DNA of 64,000 bases from Proteiniphilum sp. UBA5283 (lineage in GTDB: Bacteria; Bacteroidota; Bacteroidia; Bacteroidales; Dysgonomonadaceae), in the NCBI GenBank assembly GCA_002408485.1, contig DHSP01000048.1:15767-79766 (forward strand). Reading direction: 5' to 3'. This document shows, piece by piece, positions 53,451-62,900 of this stretch (positions are counted from its first letter, which is position 1; each line of letters begins with the position of its first letter). The position numbers were made by a program, and so were the translations under genes. The notes under the pieces were generated by a model. It was given only the letters and a program-made list of their open reading frames with translations. It did no database searches and was not told the DNA's origin.

Positions 53451-53807
53451 TTATAGTGAAGGGATCAGCTCCGATTTAGCGTCCTCCCAAAGGGTATCAA
53501 TGTTGTAGAAAGTGCGCAGTTCGGGTAGGAAGATATGTACAATTACATTTCCGTAATCCATTCCGATCCATTCGGCCTGCTGTTGTCCGTGCACACGGAG
53601 AGGGCCTTCGTGGATGTTTTTCTTCACAATTTCTTCGATGGAATCGGCTAGTGCCGATACCTGTGTAGGGGTGTTGCCTTCGCAGATCACAAAATAGTCG
53701 CAGATGGCGCCCGATATTCCTTTCAGTTGAATGGCGCAGATGTTTTTTCCTTTTTTTTCCTGAATTCCTTCAATGATACTTTGTAAGAGCTCGTTTTGTT
53801 CTATCAT
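53451..53807 (-). CDS. rsfS: ribosomal silencing factor RsfS
   Basis: A 118-residue protein of the RsfS/Iojap family that binds L14 on the 50S subunit and blocks subunit joining in starvation. Signatures: CDYFVICEGNTPTQVSALAD, then VHGQQQAEWIGMDYGNVIVHIF and TFYNIDTLWED. The ATG at 53807 gives the usual size; the frame opens to 53870, past the -7 promoter box. The rsfS-ftsH order is common in the phylum. Confidence 0.95.
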   Translation of the reverse strand: MIEQNELLQSIIEGIQEKKGKNICAIQLKGISGAICDYFVICEGNTPTQVSALADSIEEIVKKNIHEGPLRVHGQQQAEWIGMDYGNVIVHIFLPELRTFYNIDTLWEDAKSELIPSL

Positions 53808-53833
53808 TCTTTGTTTTAAGTGAGTTAATGTTG

Positions 53834-53841
53834 CAAAGATA
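53834..53841 (-). promoter_or_regulatory. -7 box of the rsfS-ftsH promoter
   Basis: Minus-strand TAtcTTTG ending 27 bases before the rsfS ATG. Confidence 0.65.
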
Positions 53842-54025
53842 GGTTCTTTTTCTCTAAATACGATCTGCAAAAAAAATAACCTGCCTTCTTTTATACGGTG
53901 TTGAACAAAAACAGTGCCAAAAATTAAGCTCTACGAAAAGAGCAAGCCCCATCCAAAGTGGATAGGGCTAAAAGCAGGGGAGTGCTGGATACGGAAACTA
54001 CCTGCATCTTTTTTCCGGAGACGGA

Positions 54026-55303
54026 TTACTGCAAAAGGGTTTCCAAATTCAGATTTCTCCAAAGAACCCTGATGCCACCGCCATCGTGAATTTGCAGAGC
54101 AATTCGCCCCTGGGCTTTTCCGATCTTCTCGTCGGTCAGGTCCACCATCTCTACCCCGTTGAGGTAGGTCTTTACATTGTCTCCCTTTACCACGATGCGG
54201 AGGGTATTCCAATCGTTTTCTTTCAAAATGTTCTCTTTTTCATCGGGTATCTGTGCAAGCCACCCACGGCCATAAGATTCGTAAATACCGCCTGTATCGT
54301 TGCCCCTGGGAGCTACTTCTACCTGCCACCCGTTCACCATGGCGCCCGGTTCTACGAAGGAACGGATGAACACACCCGAATTGCCGTCGGCTTCCTGTTT
54401 GAATTCCACGCTCAGGTCGAAGTCGTCATAATATTCACGGGTAGCAAGATATCCGTACTGCTTATCGGGTCCGCTTTCACAAACCAGTACTCCATCCTGC
54501 ACATACCATTTTTCCGTGCCGTATACTTCCCAGCCCTGCAGGTCGATACCGTTGAATAAAGGTACTTCCTTTGTTTTGCGGGGCAGCTCCTTGATCTTTA
54601 TATTGCGGAACCAGGCTGCCGAGCCATGATCCTGCAGACAAATCACTCCCTTGCGGGCCAAGCCGTACTCAGGTGCATTTTCCCATTTGCCGCTGTTCTT
54701 GCGTGCAAACCACTCTTCGGTCCATGCTTCAAATTCCACCACCTTTTCACCGTTGAGCCAGTGTTCCACGTGCCCGTTGTCGAACACTATTTTCGAAGTG
54801 TTCCACTCTCCGGCAGGTTTGATGATGGTTTTGGTAGTATCGGTGGTGTGCATGGCATAGTCGGCTGCCGTCTTTTGCCAATCTTCCAGCGGTTCGGGAA
54901 AGTTCAGTTCGTCGATCAGCTGGTATTCAGGTCCTGTTATGTAAGGAACGGCGAATTTTGGATTTTCTACCACGTGATACAATACGCCACTATTGCCGCC
55001 ATCGGCAATCTTCCAGTCCCACACCAGTTCGAAATTCTCGTACACTTTTTCTGTGGCGATGTAGCCGTGCTCATCGGCCCCTTCGCCTTTGGCCTGTATC
55101 ATGCCATCTTCGGCAAACCAGGGTACAGTAAGAGTGTCACCATTGTAATCGCGCCATCCGTTAAGGGTAGCCCCGTCGAAAAGGAGTTCCCAGCCGTCTG
55201 CCTTTTCCTGTTCTGTGAGTTGATTGTGTTTTGCCCCAGGGGTACAGGCTGTTGCGAATGTTGCCATAGCGATGGTGCTCATCAAATAAAAATTACACTT
55301 CAT
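54026..55303 (-). CDS. lipoprotein with two tandem DUF1080 (3-keto-disaccharide hydrolase) domains
   Basis: A 425-residue lipoprotein; lipobox ends FATAC (Cys20). Two concanavalin-like DUF1080 domains follow: about 35-235 (GWELLFDGATLNGWRDYNGD, GGNSGVLYHV) and about 245-420 (VPLFNGIDLQGWEVYG, DGNSGVFIRS). The repeated [D/G]GNSGV motif shows internal duplication. The family includes 3-keto-glycoside hydrolases acting with DUF1080/GH-like partners in the periplasm. No sugar oxidoreductase or other partner gene is adjacent. The ATG at 55303 gives a normal signal peptide and lies 39 bases after its promoter box. Confidence 0.9.
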   Translation of the reverse strand: MKCNFYLMSTIAMATFATACTPGAKHNQLTEQEKADGWELLFDGATLNGWRDYNGDTLTVPWFAEDGMIQAKGEGADEHGYIATEKVYENFELVWDWKIADGGNSGVLYHVVENPKFAVPYITGPEYQLIDELNFPEPLEDWQKTAADYAMHTTDTTKTIIKPAGEWNTSKIVFDNGHVEHWLNGEKVVEFEAWTEEWFARKNSGKWENAPEYGLARKGVICLQDHGSAAWFRNIKIKELPRKTKEVPLFNGIDLQGWEVYGTEKWYVQDGVLVCESGPDKQYGYLATREYYDDFDLSVEFKQEADGNSGVFIRSFVEPGAMVNGWQVEVAPRGNDTGGIYESYGRGWLAQIPDEKENILKENDWNTLRIVVKGDNVKTYLNGVEMVDLTDEKIGKAQGRIALQIHDGGGIRVLWRNLNLETLLQ

Positions 55304-55341
55304 GTTCTCTTTCTTTTTTATGGAATAAACTTGATCCAACA

Positions 55342-55349
55342 CAAAGATA
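55342..55349 (-). promoter_or_regulatory. -7 box of the DUF1080 lipoprotein gene
   Basis: Minus-strand TAtcTTTG, 39 bases before the ATG at 55303. An in-frame upstream start at 55342 would overlap it and is therefore rejected. Confidence 0.65.
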
Positions 55350-55424
55350 GGAAATTATTGTAATTTGCACTGCTGATAGTCAGGCATCTTTGATTGTGTA
55401 TTCTCAAATTTACTTTATTCTGTG

Positions 55425-55432
55425 TACCTTTG
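55425..55432 (+). promoter_or_regulatory. -7 box of the ribF promoter
   Basis: TAccTTTG with a ~100-base leader to the TTG start at 55542. The leader contains a small hairpin CCAAA-AGGGAGAA-TTTGG; no known riboswitch is recognised. Confidence 0.6.
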
Positions 55433-55541
55433 CACAATTCTGTTATATAATTCCCGTGCGGATTTTAAACCAAAAGGGAGAATTTGGCGTTTATTGCACA
55501 AAGTGGCATTTTTTGAGTCTCTTTTTAACAATTGATGAATT

Positions 55542-56480
55542 TTGAAACATATTGATCTATCGGATAATAATAAGGTGCATGATGGTCCATTTGTGGCATC
55601 TGTCGGTTTTTTCGATGGGGTACATATCGGACACCGCCATCTTATTAAACAGGTAAAGGAAGAGGCAAAACGACTCAACTTGCCGTCGGCCATCATTACC
55701 TTTCCTGTGCACCCGCGCAAAGTATTGCAAAAAAATTATCAGCCGGCGCTGTTGTGCGGATACGAAGAGAAACTTGACCAGTTGGGCACTACCCAGATCG
55801 ACTATTGTATCAGTCTCCCGTTTACGCCGGAGCTCTCCCGCTTGTCGGCAAGGGAGTTTATGCAGGAAGTGCTGAAGGAGCAGGTTGGCGTACATACTCT
55901 TTTTGTCGGGTATGATCATCGGTTTGGTCACAACCGCGAAGAGGGCTTCCCGGACTACGAAAGGTATGGTAAAGAAATGGAGATGAAGGTGGTGCAGGCT
56001 ACTGAGTATCAGGTGGATGGTGAGAATGTGAGTTCAACGAAAATTAGAACGTTGCTGAAAAAAGGCGAAATACAGCAGGCAAACAGCTTGTTATCCTATA
56101 ACTACACACTCTCCGGAAAGATTGTGGAGGGATACCGCGTGGGGCGAACCATTGGGTTTCCTACGGCAAACATCCGCTCCTGGGAACGATACAAGGTGGT
56201 TCCGGAACTTGGCGTTTATGCCGTGCTTGTACATATAAGAGATATTATCTATGAGGGGATGCTCTACATCGGTACCCGCCCCACTTTGCACGATGATCCG
56301 GAAATCAGTGTCGAGGTAAACATTTTTGATTTCAATGCCGATTTGTACAACCAGTCGCTCACAGTGGAATTTATTGATTTTATCCGCCCCGACCGGAAGT
56401 TCGATGCTCTGGATGAACTGGTGGCGCAAATACACAAAGATAAATTATTGGTACTGGCGCGACTCAAGAGTAAGAAATAA
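55542..56480 (+). CDS. ribF: bifunctional riboflavin kinase / FAD synthetase, TTG start
   Basis: A 312-residue enzyme making FMN and then FAD. The FAD synthetase domain has the nucleotidyl-transfer motif GFFDGVHIGHRHLI (about 22-35) and FVGYDHRFGHNREE; the kinase domain has TIGFPTANI and GVYAVLV. The start appears to be TTG: an in-frame TGA lies at 55536-55538, and no ATG or GTG precedes the conserved region except one GTG at 55575 that would cut into the N-terminus. Confidence 0.95.
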   Translation: MKHIDLSDNNKVHDGPFVASVGFFDGVHIGHRHLIKQVKEEAKRLNLPSAIITFPVHPRKVLQKNYQPALLCGYEEKLDQLGTTQIDYCISLPFTPELSRLSAREFMQEVLKEQVGVHTLFVGYDHRFGHNREEGFPDYERYGKEMEMKVVQATEYQVDGENVSSTKIRTLLKKGEIQQANSLLSYNYTLSGKIVEGYRVGRTIGFPTANIRSWERYKVVPELGVYAVLVHIRDIIYEGMLYIGTRPTLHDDPEISVEVNIFDFNADLYNQSLTVEFIDFIRPDRKFDALDELVAQIHKDKLLVLARLKSKK

Positions 56481-56497
56481 CAAAAGGGAATAATTTT

Positions 56498-57526
56498 TTA
56501 ATAGATGCCTTTCTCGTTTAGTGCTTTTTGATAGCGTGCTGCATTACGTGCATGCTCAGCATGTGTAACGGCAAAGTTGTGCCGGCCCGAAAGATCGTCT
56601 TTCGCGCACATAAACAAGTAACTATGCTTTTCCGGAGACAGGGTGGCTTCGATGGCCCGGATGGATGGTATGCGAATGGGACCCGGGGGCAGGCCGCTAT
56701 TTTTGTATGTGTTATAGGGAGATTCCACTTCAAGGTGCTTGTAGAGAATACGTCGCAACGAAATATCCCCCACGGCAAACTTCACGGTAGGATCGGCTTC
56801 CAGGCGCATCCCTTTGCGGATTCTGTTCAGATAAAGCCCTGCTACGACAGGATACTCGTCGGCATAGGTCGCCTCTTCCTCCACGATGGAAGCCAAAGTG
56901 GACACCTCCACCGGTGTGAGTCCGATTTTTTCAGCTCTGTTCCTGCGTGTTTCGTTCCAGAAAGCATCGTATTCACTTTTCATCCGGTCCAGCAGATTGT
57001 TGATTCCGGTGTCCCAGTACACTTCGTAGGTGTTCGGAATGAACATCGCGATAAACGTAAATTCGTTGAACCCGTATATTCCGGGGGTAACGGTGTCGTT
57101 GAGGGCGTTCAGCAATGTCACGCTATCCATCATCAGTTGTTGAGAGATACGTCCCGCCAGATTCTCCCTGGTACGCATGTTGTTGAAGGTGATATCTACC
57201 GGCGTTTGGTTCCCTGAGCGCAAAAGGCGTATTGCATCTGGCATGGTCATGCCGTTGGTGATGGCATATCTGCCGGTTTTTATCTTGTTTGGATAGTTCA
57301 TCCGTTCTGCCAGCAGGTTAAATATTTTTTCGGAAGGAAGTCCGGCTTTGTCACGTAGTTGTTCAACTACCTCTTCGTAGTTCTTTTGCTTGTCGATGTA
57401 AATATATGCTGTTTCCGACAGTGAAAATGGTTTAAAGATAAGGCTATAGGCGTAGATTCCTGCCGAAATAATCAGTAGCAGCAGGATTCCAATGATCCAC
57501 CGTGAGGGGTTGTATTTTTTCTTCAT
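56498..57526 (-). CDS. mltG: endolytic transglycosylase MltG (YceG)
   Basis: A 342-residue inner-membrane lytic transglycosylase that trims nascent peptidoglycan strands. One N-terminal helix (about 10-28, WIIGILLLLIISAGIYAY), a LysM-like part, then the YceG core with the catalytic Glu in TLASIVEEEATYADEYPVVA and the conserved SPYNTYKNSGLPPGPI near the end. The ATG at 57526 is preferred to 57613 because the upstream residues overlap its promoter. Confidence 0.95.
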   Translation of the reverse strand: MKKKYNPSRWIIGILLLLIISAGIYAYSLIFKPFSLSETAYIYIDKQKNYEEVVEQLRDKAGLPSEKIFNLLAERMNYPNKIKTGRYAITNGMTMPDAIRLLRSGNQTPVDITFNNMRTRENLAGRISQQLMMDSVTLLNALNDTVTPGIYGFNEFTFIAMFIPNTYEVYWDTGINNLLDRMKSEYDAFWNETRRNRAEKIGLTPVEVSTLASIVEEEATYADEYPVVAGLYLNRIRKGMRLEADPTVKFAVGDISLRRILYKHLEVESPYNTYKNSGLPPGPIRIPSIRAIEATLSPEKHSYLFMCAKDDLSGRHNFAVTHAEHARNAARYQKALNEKGIY

Positions 57527-57556
57527 CTTTTGTATAGTGAGACATGAAAACAACCG

Positions 57557-57564
57557 CAAATGTA
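57557..57564 (-). promoter_or_regulatory. -7 box of the mltG promoter
   Basis: Minus-strand TAcaTTTG, about 30 bases before the ATG at 57526. It is back-to-back with the tRNA-Ser promoter. Confidence 0.6.
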
Positions 57565-57594
57565 GAAAGATTCGTTTGAAAATATCGCTTTTTC

Positions 57595-57626
57595 TTTGAC
57601 AAGTTAAAAACAAACTTGTATATTTG
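57595..57626 (+). promoter_or_regulatory. tRNA-Ser promoter (TTTG-N20-TAtaTTTG)
   Basis: TTTG (57595-57598), 20 bases, TAtaTTTG (57619-57626): full match to the Bacteroidetes consensus, 26 bases before the tRNA. Confidence 0.8.
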
Positions 57627-57652
57627 CATCCGATTTTAGTGAAAAATCATAA

Positions 57653-57742
57653 GGAAGTGTGGGTGAGTGGCTGAAACCAGCAGTTTGCTAAACTGCCGTA
57701 CGGGTAACTGTACCACGAGTTCGAATCTCGTCGCTTCCGCCA
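57653..57742 (+). tRNA. tRNA-Ser (anticodon GCT)
   Basis: Acceptor GGAAGTG (57653-57659) pairs with CGCTTCC (57732-57738) with one G-U. The anticodon arm GCAGT-TTGCTAA-ACTGC shows anticodon GCT. A long variable arm (about 57697-57714) is as expected for serine. The T arm is ACGAG-TTCGAAT-CTCGT. Discriminator G is followed by an encoded CCA, unlike tRNA-Cys in this window. Confidence 0.96.
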
Positions 57743-57746
57743 TCAG

Positions 57747-57770
57747 GACGCGATTTGTCGCGTCTTTTTT
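57747..57770 (+). terminator. intrinsic terminator after tRNA-Ser
   Basis: GACGCGA (57747-57753) pairs with TCGCGTC (57758-57764), loop TTTG, then six T residues. Four bases separate it from the tRNA. Confidence 0.9.
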
Positions 57771-57878
57771 ATTGGCTAAATTCTGTTCCAAAAGAGATTT
57801 CTACGTGAGATACTGCTTCTTTTTTTGTTAATTGTCAAAAGCGATCACATAGAGGCAAAAATAATAATGAAAAATATG

Positions 57879-57909
57879 TTGTATAACATGTTTTTTTATT
57901 GTATCTTTG
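57879..57909 (+). promoter_or_regulatory. promoter of the small-protein gene (TTG-N20-TAtcTTTG)
   Basis: TTG (57879-57881), 20 bases, TAtcTTTG (57902-57909). It implies a leader of about 115 bases before the ATG at 58032. Confidence 0.75.
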
Positions 57910-58031
57910 CATCGATTTAAATGGCAAGCGAGTTATTTGAAATCATTTTTAGGTTATCAATTACATACTGAATGGCTTCTTAAATAGACGGTTGCCGATG
58001 AATCATAAATTTTTAACAGAAAGGAAAAATT

Positions 58032-58178
58032 ATGACAGTCAGAAACCTTACCAAAGAAGAAATTTTGGGACAGATCAAGTATCTGGAACAAAACATCTCA
58101 AACGGGTCTGTTTCTTACCGTACAAACAGGTTGAACAGGCTTCGTACGTTAAGAGCAAGCTTGCGTTATGCAAGCTGA
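58032..58178 (+). CDS. 48-residue basic small protein
   Basis: A short frame begins MTVRNLTKEEILGQIKYLEQ and ends in an Arg/Leu-rich helix (TNRLNRLRTLRASLRYAS). It is preceded by an A-rich ribosome-binding region, has its own strong promoter and is followed by a terminator, so it is transcribed as a unit. The protein is predicted to be two helices, net basic, with no signal peptide or membrane segment. I do not recognise a family. A frame overlapping it from 57992 to 58252 is less likely because it lacks these signals. Confidence 0.6.
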   Translation: MTVRNLTKEEILGQIKYLEQNISNGSVSYRTNRLNRLRTLRASLRYAS

Positions 58179-58334
58179 GGAACATTGCCACTATCGAAGA
58201 GCAGAAAGCAGGAACTGCCTGCAAGTATGCTGATGCTGGGAGGCAAATGTGATCAGGCATGGTTTTGAAGCTGAGTGATTGAATGGATATCACAGACGCT
58301 TTTTTTTGATTTTTATTTACACTACATATATTTC

Positions 58335-58360
58335 AGGCTACCTCCCGGGTAGCTTTTTTG
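58335..58360 (+). terminator. terminator after the small-protein gene
   Basis: GCTACC (58337-58342) pairs with GGTAGC (58348-58353), followed by six T residues. The 301-base spacer 58179-58479 otherwise holds only the aminotransferase promoter. Confidence 0.8.
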
Positions 58361-58431
58361 TTTTTGAAAGAGATTTACGGATATTTATGCCAAATATTCT
58401 GAAGGACATGCTTTAAAATGTGATTTTTGTC

Positions 58432-58439
58432 TATCTTTG
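58432..58439 (+). promoter_or_regulatory. -7 box of the aminotransferase gene
   Basis: TAtcTTTG, 41 bases before the ATG at 58480. Confidence 0.65.
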
Positions 58440-58479
58440 TGCCATAATCTAACAAAAAGACTAATTTAATTCAAAAATT

Positions 58480-59676
58480 ATGATGAATTTATTATCTGCC
58501 AGATTGTCTGCTTTGTCACCGTCGGAAACCTTTGCGATGGCACAGAAAAGCAACGAACTGAAAGCCCAGGGCATTGATGTGATCAACCTGAGTGTTGGGG
58601 AACCTGATTTTACCACGCCCGATCACATCAAACAGGCTGCAAAAAAAGCGATCGACGATAATTTTTCATTCTACTCTCCGGTCGCAGGGTTTCCTGATCT
58701 GAAGAAAGCAATATGCGAAAAGCTGCAAAAAGAAAATGGACTGGAGTATACTCCGGCACAGATTGTGGTTTCCGGAGGAGCGAAACAATCACTTTGCAAT
58801 GTGATCCTTTCTATTGTGGATAAGGGCGAAGAGGTGATTATCCCGGCTCCCTACTGGGTGAGCTACCCCGAAATGGTGAAGCTGGCCGATGGAAGGTCCG
58901 TTTTTGTCCATGCAGGGATCGATCAGGATTTTAAGATCACGCCGCAACAGCTGGAAGAGGCAATCACCCCCAAAACCAAGGTTTTAATTCTCTGTTCCCC
59001 TTCAAATCCAACAGGAAGTGTTTATACGAAAGAGGAGCTGAAGGCGATGGCAGCGGTGCTGGAGAAGCATTCCGGTATCTATGTGATTGCGGACGAGATT
59101 TACGAACATATCAACTATATCGGACAACACGAGTCCATCGCTCAATTTGACACTATTCGCGACCGTGTGATCGTGGTAAACGGCGTCTCGAAAGGGTATG
59201 CCATGACCGGATGGCGTATCGGCTGGATTGCTGCTCCTCAGTGGATTGCGTCTGCATGCAGCATGCTGCAGGGACAATACACTTCAGGCCCTTCCTCCAT
59301 CTCTCAGAAAGCAGCTGTAGCTGCCTATACGGGTGATCAGTCCTGCGTGAGCGAGATGAAAGTAGCTTTTGAAAGACGAAGAAACCTCATTGTGTCGCTG
59401 TTGGGCGAAATTCCGGGATTGAATGTAAACAACCCGATGGGTGCCTTTTACATCTTTCCTGAGTGCAAGAGCTATCTCGGAAAATCGTACAATGGAAAAA
59501 CTTTAAACAGTGCTACCGATGTGGCTATGTACCTGCTGGAAGAGGCGCACGTGGCGTGTGTGGGTGGCGATGCTTTTGGTGCGCCGGGCTGCATCCGCTT
59601 GTCGTATGCAACATCCGACGAAAATATCCAAAAAGCTGTTGCACGCATAAAAGTTGCTTTGGGGAGGTTGTCCTGA
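58480..59676 (+). CDS. class I PLP-dependent aminotransferase (aspartate type)
   Basis: A 398-residue fold-type I aminotransferase of the Ib aspartate subgroup. Motifs: NLSVGEPDFTTP at the N-terminus, ILCSPSNPTGSVY, ADEIYEHINY (cofactor Asp and Tyr), the PLP lysine in VNGVSKGYAMTGWRIGW, and the substrate Arg in GCIRLSYATS. It most likely makes aspartate from oxaloacetate and glutamate. The second codon is also ATG, so the start may be one residue later. It is monocistronic with promoter and terminator. Confidence 0.93.
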   Translation: MMNLLSARLSALSPSETFAMAQKSNELKAQGIDVINLSVGEPDFTTPDHIKQAAKKAIDDNFSFYSPVAGFPDLKKAICEKLQKENGLEYTPAQIVVSGGAKQSLCNVILSIVDKGEEVIIPAPYWVSYPEMVKLADGRSVFVHAGIDQDFKITPQQLEEAITPKTKVLILCSPSNPTGSVYTKEELKAMAAVLEKHSGIYVIADEIYEHINYIGQHESIAQFDTIRDRVIVVNGVSKGYAMTGWRIGWIAAPQWIASACSMLQGQYTSGPSSISQKAAVAAYTGDQSCVSEMKVAFERRRNLIVSLLGEIPGLNVNNPMGAFYIFPECKSYLGKSYNGKTLNSATDVAMYLLEEAHVACVGGDAFGAPGCIRLSYATSDENIQKAVARIKVALGRLS

Positions 59677-59695
59677 CCGCATAGGCTAAATAATT

Positions 59696-59731
59696 AAAAA
59701 CCCGATTCGTTTTTCGAACCGGGTTTTTTTT
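59696..59731 (+). terminator. intrinsic terminator after the aminotransferase gene
   Basis: AAAACCCG-a-TTCG pairs with CGAA-c-CGGGTTTT (internal A/C mismatch), followed by a T-run. The rest of the spacer to ileS contains the ileS promoter and nothing else recognised. Confidence 0.88.
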
Positions 59732-59880
59732 GGCAATGGGTTACTGCTTATAGTTAGTAGTGCTTCTCATCATTTTTTCGTGTTATCGTTGTGTTCGGTC
59801 CAGACCAAAAAAAGCCGTTTTCAAAGCCGGAAGTACTTTTTTTTATTGGGACAGACAAACGAAGTTGGTTTTTATGTCGA

Positions 59881-59910
59881 TTGTCATTTCTCAATTTATT
59901 ACTACCTTTG
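59881..59910 (+). promoter_or_regulatory. ileS promoter (TTG-N19-TAccTTTG)
   Basis: TTG (59881-59883), 19 bases, TAccTTTG (59903-59910), 36 bases before the ileS ATG. No T-box or other leader structure is seen. Confidence 0.8.
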
Positions 59911-59946
59911 CATCTTAAATTTTGTATGGTATAAATTTCATTGATA

Positions 59947-62900
59947 ATGAGTAAAAAGTTCCCGGAGTACAATCAATTGAATCTTTCGGAAGTAAACAAA
60001 GAGATGTTGAAAGTGTGGGATGAAAAGGGGATTTTCAGGAAAAGCCTGGAAATGCGCGAAGGACATCCACGGTTTGTGTTTTATGAAGGTCCCCCCTCTG
60101 CAAACGGTATGCCGGGGATTCACCATGTGATTGCACGATCCATTAAAGACATTTTCTGTCGTTACAAGACGATGAAAGGTTTTCTGGTAAACCGCAAAGC
60201 CGGTTGGGATACCCACGGGCTGCCTGTGGAGCTCGGTGTGGAAAAATCAATGGGAATTACCAAGGAAGATATCGGGAAAAAGATATCGGTGGAGGAGTAT
60301 AATGCAGCTTGCCGTACGGAAGTGATGAAATATACCCGTGAATGGGAGGAACTCACCCGAAAGATGGGCTATTGGGTAGATATGAGCGATCCGTACATTA
60401 CCTACGACAACCGTTACATCGAAACACTCTGGTATCTGCTCAAAGAGTTGTATAACAATGACTATCTCTATAAAGGATACACCATACAACCCTATTCACC
60501 CGCTGCAGGAACTGGATTAAGCACCCACGAGCTGAATCAGCCCGGGTGCTACCGTGATGTAAAGGATACTACCTGTACGGCGCAGTTCCTGGTAAGAAAC
60601 CCGCTGCCCGAGTGGAAAGCATTCGGCGATCCCTTTTTTCTTGCGTGGACAACCACACCCTGGACGTTGCCTTCGAATGTATTGCTTGCTGTGGGCAAGA
60701 ATATTGACTACGTAGCAGTGCAGACCTATAACCAATATACCGGGAAGCCCATGACGGCAGTACTTGCCAAAAGTCTGCTAGATGTATATTTTCCCGAAAA
60801 GAACAGCGAATGGTCACTGGATGACTACAAACCAGGAGATAAAAATGTTCCGTTCCGGGTGCTTGACAAAGTATGGAAGGGCTCTGAACTTGCCGGCATA
60901 GGTTACGAACAGCTCATTCCCTGGGTGAAAGCGTCAGACAATGCGTTTAAAGTGGTTACGGGAGATTTTGTGACTACGGAAGATGGTACAGGCATTGTGC
61001 ATATTGCGCCAACTTTTGGTGCAGACGATATGAAGGTGGGGAAGGAGAACGGTGTACCGGGATTGTTGCTTACCGATAAGGAGGGGAATCCACGTCCGAT
61101 GGTCGATCTTACGGGTAAATTTTTCCGGCTCGAAGATCTGGATCCGCATTTTGTACAGAACAATATGAATGCAGATCGCTACAAGGAATATGCAGGGCGT
61201 TATGTGAAAAATGCATACGACGATTCACTCAACGAAGAGGATGCCACGCTCGATGTGGATCTGTCGGTGATGCTGAAACAGCAGAATCGCGCCTTTCGCA
61301 TTGAAAAACAAGTGCATACATATCCTCATTGCTGGCGGACCGATAAGCCTGTATTGTACTATCCGCTCGATAGCTGGTTTGTCCGCACCACTGCCTGTCG
61401 CGACAAGATGATCGAGCTCAATGATACCATCAACTGGAAACCCCAGTCTACCGGTACAGGCCGCTTTGGTAAATGGCTCGAAAATCTTCAGGACTGGAAC
61501 CTGAGCCGCAGTCGCTATTGGGGTACACCGCTGCCTATCTGGAGAACCGAAGATGGCAAGGAGGAGAAATGTATTGGTTCCGTGAGGGAACTTTACAAGG
61601 AGATGCAGAAGGCACTGGATGCCGGTGTGATGGACGAGCTTCCGTGGAAGGGGTTGAACCTGAAGGAGTACAGAGAGTTGGAGTATGACCAGATTGACCT
61701 GCACCGACCCTATGTGGACAATATTGTGTTGGTCTCGGACAGCGGTAAGCCTATGAAACGCGAGCCTGATCTGATTGATGTCTGGTTCGACAGTGGTGCG
61801 ATGCCTTTTGCGCAGGTCTTCTATCCTCATATCTCGGAATCTGATTTTCAGAAAGAGTTTCCTGCTGATTTTATTGCCGAAGGGGTGGATCAGACCCGTG
61901 GCTGGTTTTATACCCTGCATGCCATTGCTTCCATGGTCAAGGGGAGTGTGGCGTTCAGGAACGTAGTCTCCAACGGCCTGGTGCTCGATAAGAACGGCAA
62001 CAAAATGTCCAAGCGCCTTGGAAATGCCGTTGATCCGTTTGAAGCCATCGAACAGCATGGTTCCGACCCCCTCCGGTGGTATATGATTACCAACGCGGCA
62101 CCCTGGGATAACCTCAAATTCGATGTTGACGGCGTGGAGGAGTCTCGCAGAAAATTCTTCGGCACGCTCTATAACACCTATTCCTTTTTTGTGTTGTATG
62201 CTAACGTGGACGACTACTGCGATCAGTATCCTCAGATTCCGATCGAAAAACGACCCGAGATAGACCGCTGGATCATTTCGTTGCTGAACTCACTCGTGAA
62301 GGAGGTCGACCAGGGATATGACAGCTACGAACCCACCAAAGCGGGGCGTGCTATTGCCGACTTTGTGAACGACAATCTCAGTAACTGGTACGTTCGCCTG
62401 AACCGCAAACGTTTTTGGGGTGGAGAGATGACCGACGATAAGCTGTCGGCATACCAAACCTTGTACCAGTGTCTGGTGACGGTGGCGAAGCTTATGGCAC
62501 CCATCGCACCTTTCTACGCTGACAAATTGTATCTCGACCTGATCTCCACTACAAAAAGCGAGCAGCTTGAGTCGGTGCACCTGGCCAATTTCCCTGAAGT
62601 GGACGATAGCCTTATCGACCGGCCTTTGGAGGAGCAGATGTATTTGGCACAAACGGCCTCATCAATTGTTCTGGCATTACGCCGTAAGGTAAATATCAAA
62701 GTACGCCAGCCTCTTTCCAGGATCATGATCCCGGTGGTGGATGATGAGCAGAAACAAAATATAGCCTCTGTTGAGGCTCTTATCCTCAGCGAGGTGAATG
62801 TGAAAGAACTGCATTTCGTGGATTCGGCCAGTGAGATGCTGGTAAAACGGGTGAAGCCCGATTTTAAAAAATTGGGTCCCCGTTACGGGAAAATCATGAA

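Noticed and set aside
57992..58252. An 86-codon plus-strand frame overlapping the 48-residue small protein
   Set aside because: It has no ribosome-binding signal, a biased Lys/Gln composition and no recognisable family, and it conflicts with the better supported short frame at 58032-58178.
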